From Chloroflexota bacterium (GTDB lineage Bacteria > Chloroflexota > Dehalococcoidia > Tepidiformales > Tepidiformaceae), in the NCBI GenBank assembly GCA_963169135.1, contig CAUJEQ010000202.1, positions 1-11,017 of the forward strand: a DNA stretch of 11,017 nucleotides. Direction: 5' to 3'. Positions 1 to 6,513 of this stretch are shown here, in pieces. The notes under the pieces were generated by a model, which did no database searches, had not been told where the DNA came from, and saw nothing but the letters and a program-made list of their open reading frames with translations. Made by a program: the position numbers and the translations under genes. Position 1 is the stretch's first letter, and the number at the start of each line of letters is the position of its first letter.

Positions 1-921
1 GGCGATCCAGTTCTGGACCGTCTGCTTCTCCGAGAGCGTCGAGCCGTACACCTCACGGCGCAGGGAGTACTCGCACATCATCTCGAAGGCGCGCTGCATC
101 TGGCCCAGCCAGCGCATGCAGTGGTGGATGCGCCCCGGCCCGAGGCGCTTTTGCGCAATCCGGAAGCCGCTGCCGGGTTCGCCGAGGGTGTTGGTGATTG
201 GCACGCGAACGTCGGTGTAGCGGATCTCAGCATGCGAGCCGTCGGTTTCGCCCATTACTGGTACTGCCCGGACCAGGTTGAAGCCGGGCGTATCGGTGGG
301 CACGACAATCTGCGTCATTCGCCGGTGGGGCGGCTGGTCGAGTTCGCTGGCGCACATCACGATCGCGAACGCGGCGCCCTCGCCCTGGCTGCTGAACCAC
401 TTGTGGCCGTTGATCACCCACTCGTCGCCGTCGCGCCGCGCGGTCGTCTGCAAACCAGTCGGGTCGGCCCCGGATACTTCGGGCTCGGTCATCGAGAAGC
501 ACGAGTAGATGTCACCATTCACGAGTGGCTTCATGAACCTGTCCTGCAGTTCCTTCGTGCCGAACTGCCAGAGGATCTCGGCATTGCCCGAATCGGGCGC
601 TTGCGAGCCGAAAGCCATCGGCGCGACCGTGCTGCGCCCCAGGATCTCGTTCATGTAGACGTAGGGCATGAAGCCGATACCCATGCCGCCCGCCGCCGAA
701 GGAAGGTGTGGCGCCCACATCCCCATGGCCTTGGTCTTGGCTTGGAGTTCTTTCAGCTTTGCCACGCCCTCGCTGCTCCGGCGCGGGTGGTGTTTGTGGA
801 AGAACGGCTCATTCGGGTAAATGTGCTCCGTCATGAAGGTCTTTACCCTCTCACGGAGTTCAGTGATCTCTTCTTCGGTCAGCTTGCGGTCCGGACCGTG
901 GGCCGGTGTTGGAGCGGTCAT
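1..921 (-). CDS. Acyl-CoA dehydrogenase, ACAD10/11-like (C-terminus outside window)
   Basis: This is a partial gene: 307 codons are open from the ATG at 921 to the window edge with no stop. The product would be an FAD-dependent acyl-CoA dehydrogenase that desaturates an acyl-CoA at C2-C3 and passes electrons to electron-transfer flavoprotein. What is seen: an N-terminal helical region (about residues 12-135), the family motif SMTEPEVSGAD at 143-153, WVINGHKWFSSQ at 168-179 in the beta domain, and GPGRIHHCMR at 261-270 opening the C-terminal helical domain. The RIHHCMR form is typical of the ACAD10/11 branch, which is associated with long or hydroxylated acyl chains. About 100 residues, including the region that normally carries the catalytic Glu, are missing. 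AAGGA lies 7 bases upstream of the ATG. It follows the metal-transport operon in the same direction after an 85-bp gap, with no obvious functional link. Family certain; substrate unknown. Confidence 0.93.
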   Translation of the reverse strand, partial: MTAPTPAHGPDRKLTEEEITELRERVKTFMTEHIYPNEPFFHKHHPRRSSEGVAKLKELQAKTKAMGMWAPHLPSAAGGMGIGFMPYVYMNEILGRSTVAPMAFGSQAPDSGNAEILWQFGTKELQDRFMKPLVNGDIYSCFSMTEPEVSGADPTGLQTTARRDGDEWVINGHKWFSSQGEGAAFAIVMCASELDQPPHRRMTQIVVPTDTPGFNLVRAVPVMGETDGSHAEIRYTDVRVPITNTLGEPGSGFRIAQKRLGPGRIHHCMRWLGQMQRAFEMMCEYSLRREVYGSTLSEKQTVQNWIA

Positions 922-974
922 GCGTGTGTCCTTCGTGGCGTAATTCGGCGGGGGTTCACTCTACCGCGTCGGTT

Positions 975-999
975 GACCGCCTGCCACACAGGTACGGTC
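975..999 (-). terminator. Stem-loop between metal permease and acyl-CoA dehydrogenase genes
   Basis: Two arms of 5 bp (GACCG/CGGTC) and 4 bp (CCTG/CAGG) stack with a 2-base TA bulge on one side and a 5-base loop. The structure sits 8 bases past the stop of the permease gene and about 54 bases before the start of the dehydrogenase gene. There is no T-tract after it on the minus strand, so it is not a classical intrinsic terminator. It could protect the 3' end of the metal operon mRNA, or weaken read-through. The pairing is seen; the role is inferred. Confidence 0.3.
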
Positions 1000-1006
1000 A
1001 CCCCCC

Positions 1007-1903
1007 TTACGACAGCTCGACTTCCTCGCCGGCTGCATGGAAGTGGTGCGCGTGGTGATGTCCATGACGCCGCTGCAGGTATCCGCTCAACAGCCCGTGC
1101 GTCGGCGCGAACACGACCGCGAGGAGGAACACCGCGGTGGCCGTCAGCACAATCGTCGCTCCGGCCGCCGTCCCGGCGTGATAGGAAATGTAGAGCCCGG
1201 TCACGCCGCAGCTCGAGGCTATCAATACGCTCGCCGCCATCATCCGGCCCAGCCGGTCCGTCAGGAGCCGCGCGGTCGCCGGTGGCGTGACGATCAGCGC
1301 AAGGATGAGGATGTTCCCAACCGTCTGGAGGCTCACCACAATCGTCGCCGACACGAGCAGCAACAACAGCACGTCCAGCGCGAACACCGGATACCCGGCC
1401 GCCCGCGCCATTGTCGGGTCGAACGCCAGCAGCGTGAATTCCTTCAGCAGCGCCAGCAGGATCCCCGCGACGATCGCCCCGATCACCGCCGTGATCCACA
1501 CGTCGTCCATCGATACGCCAAGGATGTTGCCGAAGAGCAGCGACCCGAGGTCGCGGTTGAACCCTCCCTGGCGGCTGAGGATCACCACCCCGAGCGCGAA
1601 GAACGCCGCGAACACCACGCCGATTGCCGAGTCCTCACTTACGCGCCGGCTGCGCGAGAGGATCCCGATCCCGAGCGCGGTCATACCGCCGAACACAAAC
1701 GCGCCGATCATGATGCTCTGGCCCGCGATGTAGGAGAGCACTACCCCCGGGAACACCGCGTGTGCGAGCGCGTCGCCGATGAACGCGAGCCCCCGTAGCA
1801 CGACGAAACATCCAACCAGCCCGCACAGCGCCCCGATGATGATGACTTCCATCATCGCCCGTTGCATGAAGCCGTACTGGAGCGGTTCGGTCAGCCAGCT
1901 CAT
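1007..1903 (-). CDS. Zinc/manganese ABC transporter permease (ABC-3 family, ZnuB/TroC-like)
   Basis: This is the membrane channel subunit of a divalent-metal importer, working as a dimer with the ATPase encoded just upstream. The 298-residue length is normal for the ABC-3 family. Hydrophobic segments fill most of the protein from about residue 16 to 265. Family landmarks are LRGLAFIGDALAHAVFPG (36-53), the cytoplasmic coupling stretch EFTLLAFDPTMARAAGYP (155-172) and NILILALIVTPPATARLL (197-214). The C-terminal tail is rich in His, with seven His between 280 and 289, followed by an acidic end. It probably binds metal on the cytoplasmic side. The ATG at 1903 overlaps the TGA of the ATPase gene (ATGA), so the two are translationally coupled. 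Zinc is favoured over manganese by the His-rich tail and by the partner binding protein, but the metal is not proven. Confidence 0.93.
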   Translation of the reverse strand: MSWLTEPLQYGFMQRAMMEVIIIGALCGLVGCFVVLRGLAFIGDALAHAVFPGVVLSYIAGQSIMIGAFVFGGMTALGIGILSRSRRVSEDSAIGVVFAAFFALGVVILSRQGGFNRDLGSLLFGNILGVSMDDVWITAVIGAIVAGILLALLKEFTLLAFDPTMARAAGYPVFALDVLLLLLVSATIVVSLQTVGNILILALIVTPPATARLLTDRLGRMMAASVLIASSCGVTGLYISYHAGTAAGATIVLTATAVFLLAVVFAPTHGLLSGYLQRRHGHHHAHHFHAAGEEVELS

Positions 1904-2628
1904 GGGGCACGCTCGAAGATCGGCACCTGCTCGAACACGGCCACCTGGCCGCCGAACGTCGCACGAAGGTTCGCCGGGGTGAACGTCGTGGGCGTCGGGC
2001 CGAAGGCGACCATGTCCCGGTTCAGGCAGAGCACGTGCGAGGTGGTCTCGCGCACCTCGTCCAGGTCGTGCGTCGCCACCAGCACGGTCACTCCGTCATC
2101 GGCGAAGGCCCGGATGAGTTCGTGGAAGATCGCCCGGTTCTGCACGTCGATCCCGGTGAACGGCTCGTCGAGCAGCACCAGGCGCGGCTCCTGCACGAGC
2201 GCCCGCGCGAGGAAGATGCGCTGCTGCTGGCCGCCCGAGAACTGGCTGATGTGGCGGTGGCCCAGGCCGCCGAGGCCGAGCCGCTCGAGCGCGGCGTCCG
2301 CCCGCTCCCGGTCGGCCTTTCCCGGCCAGCGCAGCCAGCCGAGTGCCCGGTAACGGCCCATCATCACCACATCGCGGGCGGTCACCGGGAAGTCCCAGTT
2401 CACCTCCTCGCGCTGCGGTACGAAGGCAATCCGGGTGGCCTGTTCGCGGATCGGCGCTCCGCCCAGCAGGATTTCGCCGCTGTGGGGCCGTAGCACCCCG
2501 GCGATCGCCTTCAGCAGACTGGACTTGCCGCTCCCGTTTGGGCCAATCACTCCGACGATTGCGCCGGGCGCCACCCGCGCGTCGACGCCGGCGACGGCCA
2601 GGTTCGCCCCATAGGCGACCTGGAGCAT
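1900..2628 (-). CDS. Zinc/manganese ABC transporter ATP-binding protein
   Basis: This is the cytoplasmic ATPase that powers the metal permease encoded after it. Seen in order: Walker A GPNGSGKSS (29-37), Q-loop VPQREEVNWDFPV (70-82), signature SGGQQQR (131-137), Walker B LVLLDEP (150-156) and the H-loop His187 in ATHD. The WDFPV stretch after the Q-loop is typical of the Mn/Zn/Fe-importer ATPases (SitB/TroB/MntB class). At 242 residues it is slightly short at the N-terminus. The ATG at 2628 has TTGAGGT about 5 bases upstream, which supports it. However, the codons before it (LTLEVR) resemble the first beta strand of the family, so a non-ATG start upstream, such as the CTG at 2646, is possible. 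It lies 68 bp after the binding-protein gene and overlaps the permease gene by 4 bp. Confidence 0.92.
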   Translation of the reverse strand: MLQVAYGANLAVAGVDARVAPGAIVGVIGPNGSGKSSLLKAIAGVLRPHSGEILLGGAPIREQATRIAFVPQREEVNWDFPVTARDVVMMGRYRALGWLRWPGKADRERADAALERLGLGGLGHRHISQFSGGQQQRIFLARALVQEPRLVLLDEPFTGIDVQNRAIFHELIRAFADDGVTVLVATHDLDEVRETTSHVLCLNRDMVAFGPTPTTFTPANLRATFGGQVAVFEQVPIFERAP

Positions 2629-2659
2629 CCGTACCTCAAGGGTCAGTCCGGGCGCCGAT

Positions 2660-2685
2660 CCCGCCCGCCCAGGTGCGCTGTGCCC
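2660..2685 (-). other. Four G-runs in the binding-protein/ATPase intergenic mRNA (possible G-quadruplex)
   Basis: On the minus (sense) strand the 68-bp gap between the binding-protein stop and the ATPase start holds four GGG runs. Three of them are separated by single C bases and the fourth lies 12 bases away. Such a pattern can fold as a two- or three-layer quadruplex in RNA and might affect translation of the ATPase gene, whose ribosome-binding site lies about 25 bases further on. The G-runs are seen. Folding and function are speculation, and GC-rich DNA produces such patterns by chance. Confidence 0.2.
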
Positions 2686-2696
2686 AGCCGGTGTGG

Positions 2697-3659
2697 TTAT
2701 CGCAAGGCCTCCGCAATCTTCGTGGCGTTCGAAAGCAGCATCCCGTCAACCGTTTCGGCCCCGCTGCCCGGCGCCCCGAGCGAGTCAGCATATAGCCCCG
2801 TCACGATAGCCACTCCGGTGTCCGCTGCAAGCTGGCTCGCGACCTTCGGGTCGACTTCCTCCTCCGCAAAGATCGCCTTCACGCCCTCCCGCTTGATCAG
2901 GTCAGTCAGGTCCGCCAGGTCTTTCGCCGAGGGCTGGGCGTCTTTCGATGTCCCCGGGATGATTGCGCCGACAAACTCGAGCCCGTAGCGATCGAAGAAG
3001 TAGCCGAACGAGTCGTGGTTTGTAACGATCTTGCGGTTCTCCGCCGGGATCGAGTCGATGAGTGCGCGGACCTGCGCGTCGACCGCGTCCAGCTTCGCCT
3101 TATATGCGTCACTGCTCGCCTGGAAGGTTGCGGCCTTCTCCGGGTCGGCCTCGGAAAGTGCCGCCGCGATGTTGTCCACCATCAACTTCACGTTCTCCGG
3201 GTCGTGCCAGACGTGCGGATCACCCTCATCGTGCTCCTCATCGTCCCCGTGCTCCGCGTCTGCCCCACGGATCGCGATCCCGTCCGTAACCACTACCACC
3301 CGCTCCGCCCCGGCCCCGCTGATCACGTCATCCAGCCACGCATCCAGCCCGATGCCATTCACCAGCACCACGTCAGCGTCCTTGATTTGAGCGACGGCTT
3401 TCGGACTTGGTTCATAGTCATGCGCGTCCGCCCCCTCCGATAGCAGCACGGTCAGTTCGACTTCGCCCCCCGCGACTTCGCGCGTCAGTGCCCCGATCTG
3501 GGTGGTCGTCGCTACCACCTTCACGCCGGTGCCGGTCGTAGCCCCGCCGTCGTCATCCCCCCCGCCACATGCGGCCGTCACCCAGATCGCCAGGAGGGCG
3601 AGCAGCATCACCAATGCGCGGCGCCGCCGGGACCGCGAGTCCATGGAACGAATGCTCAT
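2697..3659 (-). CDS. Zinc (or manganese) ABC transporter substrate-binding lipoprotein, ZnuA/TroA-like
   Basis: This extracytoplasmic metal receptor hands Zn2+ or Mn2+ to the permease. The 320-residue protein begins with an Arg-rich stretch and a hydrophobic helix (about 15-29), then a lipobox ending VTAAC, with Cys31 as the lipid anchor and a Gly/Asp linker after it. By family comparison the metal ligands are His80 (in AHDYEPSP), His149 (in DPHVWHDPEN), His215 (in TNHDSFGYF) and Asp292 (in LYADSLG). The His-His-His-Asp set is TroA/zinc-like; manganese-specific proteins often have Glu at the third place. A His/acid loop, EHGDDEEHDEGDPH (136-149), is typical of zinc-binding members. It is the first gene of the operon. 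The ATG at 3659 has only a distant AGGA in front; ATG 3644 is an alternative that leaves the signal peptide intact. Expression is probably controlled by the promoter/operator at 3672-3726. Confidence 0.93.
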   Translation of the reverse strand: MSIRSMDSRSRRRRALVMLLALLAIWVTAACGGGDDDGGATTGTGVKVVATTTQIGALTREVAGGEVELTVLLSEGADAHDYEPSPKAVAQIKDADVVLVNGIGLDAWLDDVISGAGAERVVVVTDGIAIRGADAEHGDDEEHDEGDPHVWHDPENVKLMVDNIAAALSEADPEKAATFQASSDAYKAKLDAVDAQVRALIDSIPAENRKIVTNHDSFGYFFDRYGLEFVGAIIPGTSKDAQPSAKDLADLTDLIKREGVKAIFAEEEVDPKVASQLAADTGVAIVTGLYADSLGAPGSGAETVDGMLLSNATKIAEALR

Positions 3660-3671
3660 CGTGATGAAATC

Positions 3672-3714
3672 CTGAGAGTCAGTATCAATTTGCGTTCATG
3701 ATACTGAGTCTCAG
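3672..3714. promoter_or_regulatory. Candidate Fur-family (Zur/Mur-like) operator: two inverted 15-bp boxes
   Basis: A 16-bp inverted repeat matches at 15 of 16 positions, with an 11-base spacer. Each arm contains a 15-bp box, TGAGAGTCAGTATCA at 3673-3687 and TGATACTGAGTCTCA at 3699-3713, and the two are the same motif in opposite orientation with one difference. Each box is itself a 7-1-7 imperfect palindrome with the TGA...TCA ends of Fur-family sites. Each matches the general form TGATAATnATTATCA at 11 of 14 fixed positions, counted by hand. The right box covers the -10 element and part of the spacer of the metal-operon promoter, and the left box falls just after the expected transcription start. 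Binding there would block transcription. The regulator is not encoded in this window. Zur is the best guess; Mur or another Fur-family protein is possible. As RNA the repeat could also form a long hairpin. Confidence 0.7.
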
Positions 3715-3726
3715 AAATGATGACAA
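3698..3726 (-). promoter_or_regulatory. Sigma70-type promoter of the metal ABC transporter operon
   Basis: Read on the minus strand, TTGTCA (3726-3721) and TATCAT (3703-3698) are separated by exactly 17 bases. Each differs by one base from the consensus TTGACA and TATAAT. Transcription would start near 3691, giving a leader of about 30 bases before the ATG at 3659. The -35 lies only 9 bases past the stop of the coiled-coil ATPase gene. The -10 overlaps the right operator box, the expected layout for metal-dependent repression. Confidence 0.7.
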
Positions 3727-3735
3727 GCGCCTGGT

Positions 3736-6513
3736 TCAGTTCACCGTGGGCGCGGATGTCTCGCCGAACAGGTCCAGGGCGGCCTGTTCCGTCGCCGGCC
3801 GGTTCGGCGCCGCCCGGCGGGGTGCGGCCAGCGCTGGAGGCCCCGGAGGGCTCGCGCCATTGACATCCTGCCGCCGCGCCGCTCCGGAAGGGAGCGAAAT
3901 GATCGTTGCCGGCCGCACACTCGCAAACCGCTCCGGGGTGCAGGTCAACACAAGTACCTGCGTCTCCCGAGCCGCCTGAGCCAGCACTTCGCCGATCCGC
4001 GCCAACCGCTTCGGGTCCGACCAGCCGAGCACGTCGTCGAGCACCAGAGGCACACCGCCCGCTTTGCTCACGAGAGCGGCGCACGCCAGCCGCAACAGGA
4101 TGCCGAGCTGTTCGCGCGCGCCCACGGAGAGTCGTCCGAACTCCAGCGTCACTCCGTCGAGTGTCCGCCGCGAAATGCGGAGTTCCTGGTCCAGTTCGAC
4201 GGCGAACGATGGGCCGAAGACCGTGCGTGCGAGTTCCTGCACCTTCTCTTGCAGAGGCAGCGCGTATGCGCTTCGCGCGGCTTCGCGGTGCCGCCGGAGC
4301 GTCTCGAAGAGGAGCCGGGCCGCCTTTGCCCGTGCCTCGAACGACGCAAGTTCCGCGTTTGCTGCCTCCAGCGCCGTTTCGGCGTCCTGAAGTTGCTGGT
4401 GCAGCCCGCTTTCGCCCGCGTTCTGCAGTGCGCCGCGAGCCTCCGAACGTTCCGTTTCCGCCCGCCGCAGAGCTTCTTCCGCCTGTCGAGACCGCGTCCT
4501 GGCTTCTGCCAGCGCCGCCGTCGTGTCGGGGCACGCGACGAGCAGTTCCCGTGTTTCATCCATTTCCCGTTCGAGGCGGCTCGCTGCTTCGCTGGCGCCG
4601 GCGAGTTCACTCGCGAGCACTGCGTCTGCCCTGGCCTCATGAGCTTCCTGCAAGCTCCTCGCGATTTCCGCTGCGGCCCGCACCTGCGCTTCATGCTGGC
4701 GCTCCAGCCGGTCAAGGCCCTCCTTCGATAACGTGCGCCGGTCTGCCGCTTCCTTCGCCTCTCGCCGGGCCACGCGCTTGGCCGCTTCCGTCAGGGCCAC
4801 GACGTCCTCGGCCCGGTCTTTTGCCTCGCGGGCAGCTTCGAGCGACGGTGGCAGAGGCACATCGGAAGCCCGCTCGGTTTCGTACTGGCGCACCCGTTCC
4901 CGGGTGCGTTCAAGCTTCGCCGCCAGGCTCGCGGCGGTTTGATCGCGGAGGTCTGCCTCGATCTGCTCCTGCAAACTGGCCCTGCGCTCCAGCGCCGATC
5001 GGCGCTCCGTTTCCAGTTCGCGCGCGGCCGCAATCGAAGCTACCCCTACGTCGTCCAGGCGCGATTCCAGCCGGCCTTTCGCCTCCGTGGCTCGGGCCGC
5101 CAACTCCGAGGCTCCCTGCCCAGCGCGTAGCCGAACTTCCACCCCGCCGGGCAGTCCCAGGGCCGCCTCTCCCGTCACCTGTGCCTGGAACGGCACTCCG
5201 GGCACGATGCGCGCGTCCTCGCCGTTGAGGCGGATGTCGATCGGGTCCGGTGCGGTGACTTCAATCGCCGTGCCCTCCGCTTCCAGCCGCAGCTCCGCCC
5301 GCTGGTGTTCGCGCTCCAGGGCATCCAGATCCTCCAGCACCCGTCCGTTGACCTTGATGTCATTGAGCCGTTCAGCCAGCGCCCGCAGTTCGGCCTGGTT
5401 CCGGGCAACCCGCTCCACGCGTTCTGCCATCAGCTCCGCCTGGAGCCTCTCCTGGAAGTAACTGAAGTCGTCCCCCGCGATCTTTGCCGCGACGGTCCGG
5501 GCGGCGTGTTCCGCTTCGGCCGCCTCCTCAGCGGCCCTGGCACTCTCAAGAGCCTCAGTCGCCTCGCGCAGTTCGGCCAGTGTCCCCGCTCGCTGGGGTT
5601 CGAGTGCCGCGATCTGCTCCCTGAGCCGGTGCAACTCCGAAGCCAGGCTCGCCCGCCGCGTCACTTCCGCTTGCGCGGCATCCCGCTGAGACCGTGCGAG
5701 CTTCGCCTGCGCCTCCAGTTTGGAGACGAGCCCCTCAAGCTTCTGCCGCTCCTCGGCTCCCCGGCGTAGCTGTTCCGTCTCGGCCTCGGCTGCCGAGCGC
5801 TCGGCGGTGTGGCGTGCAACCTCGTCTTCGAGCACGACGCAGCGTTCGGCCAGTGCTTCGAGGTCGCTGATGTTCCCCGAGAGCCGCCCGACGTTCGCCT
5901 GGGCAGTGCCTGCCGCCGACCGCAGGAGCGCGAAGTCCTTGTTCTCCTTGCCCGTCTCGGTGAAGTACAGGCGGTACTCCCGATGCGCCCGCTCGATGAG
6001 CGTCTGTTCGTGGTCGCCCCCCAGCTTGGCGGATGCCGCCTCGTCGAGGGCTGCCGCCAGCGAGAGTTGCCCGCTGAGCGCGACGTCGTTGAGGGCCTCG
6101 CCCTGGAGCAGTCGCAGCGCTGCCCAGAGCGCGGTGTCGGTCGTCTCCTTCAGGATCGCCGCTGCTCTGTCGTGCGCTTCCCGGCCGGTGACGTGCTCCG
6201 GACGGGGCGCCTCCACCCGCAGTTCGGTCCGCGGAGCCCGGTGACACCGCTTCAAGTACGTGACCCGGTAAGGCCCGCTGCTGACGTCGATTTCGACTTC
6301 CGTCGCCGCGTCGCGGTCCACCGGCTTGATGCTCCGGACCCGTTCGCTATCCGACGAATCCGGGATTTCAAACACGAGCCACAGGGCCTCCGCGATGCTC
6401 GACTTCCCGATTTCGTTCTCGCCTTCGATCACGACGACTCCGCTCGCCGGGAGTTCCAGGCGGTACTCGCGGATCGCCCGGTAGTTGCGCAGCACCAGCC
6501 GGTGGATCCTCAT
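3736..6513 (-). CDS. SbcC/Rad50/YhaN-like coiled-coil ATPase
   Basis: This is a 925-residue SMC-like ATPase, the probable partner of the nuclease encoded just before it, acting on DNA ends in repair or replication. Seen in order: an N-terminal half-ATPase with Walker A GENEIGKSS (31-39); a first coiled coil (about 215-415); a short beta-rich hinge (about 417-465) with LNGEDARIVPG and LPGGVEVRLRAG; a second coiled coil (about 465-760); then signature LSVGAREQ (795-802) and Walker B VPLVLDDV (821-828), with Asp where most ABC ATPases have Glu. The C-terminus is a Pro/Ala-rich tail (about 885-925). There is no CxxC in the hinge, so no Rad50-type zinc hook. The ATG at 6513 is chosen because it overlaps the TGA of the nuclease gene (ATGA) and starts the conserved MRIHRLVLRNYRAI. 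The frame stays open upstream to an ATG at 6696, but that stretch is the overlapping nuclease gene in another frame. The YhaN-like family could also serve roles outside classical SbcCD. Confidence 0.9.
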   Translation of the reverse strand: MRIHRLVLRNYRAIREYRLELPASGVVVIEGENEIGKSSIAEALWLVFEIPDSSDSERVRSIKPVDRDAATEVEIDVSSGPYRVTYLKRCHRAPRTELRVEAPRPEHVTGREAHDRAAAILKETTDTALWAALRLLQGEALNDVALSGQLSLAAALDEAASAKLGGDHEQTLIERAHREYRLYFTETGKENKDFALLRSAAGTAQANVGRLSGNISDLEALAERCVVLEDEVARHTAERSAAEAETEQLRRGAEERQKLEGLVSKLEAQAKLARSQRDAAQAEVTRRASLASELHRLREQIAALEPQRAGTLAELREATEALESARAAEEAAEAEHAARTVAAKIAGDDFSYFQERLQAELMAERVERVARNQAELRALAERLNDIKVNGRVLEDLDALEREHQRAELRLEAEGTAIEVTAPDPIDIRLNGEDARIVPGVPFQAQVTGEAALGLPGGVEVRLRAGQGASELAARATEAKGRLESRLDDVGVASIAAARELETERRSALERRASLQEQIEADLRDQTAASLAAKLERTRERVRQYETERASDVPLPPSLEAAREAKDRAEDVVALTEAAKRVARREAKEAADRRTLSKEGLDRLERQHEAQVRAAAEIARSLQEAHEARADAVLASELAGASEAASRLEREMDETRELLVACPDTTAALAEARTRSRQAEEALRRAETERSEARGALQNAGESGLHQQLQDAETALEAANAELASFEARAKAARLLFETLRRHREAARSAYALPLQEKVQELARTVFGPSFAVELDQELRISRRTLDGVTLEFGRLSVGAREQLGILLRLACAALVSKAGGVPLVLDDVLGWSDPKRLARIGEVLAQAARETQVLVLTCTPERFASVRPATIISLPSGAARRQDVNGASPPGPPALAAPRRAAPNRPATEQAALDLFGETSAPTVN

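Noticed and set aside
121..1290. Long plus-strand open frame (389 codons)
   Set aside because: It is antisense to the acyl-CoA dehydrogenase gene and the permease end, with low-complexity Arg-rich composition. The minus-strand genes have clear family motifs.
3906..5228. Plus-strand open frame of 440 codons
   Set aside because: It is Arg/Pro/Ala-rich and antisense to the coiled-coil ATPase. It is a GC-rich shadow with no motif or ribosome-binding site.
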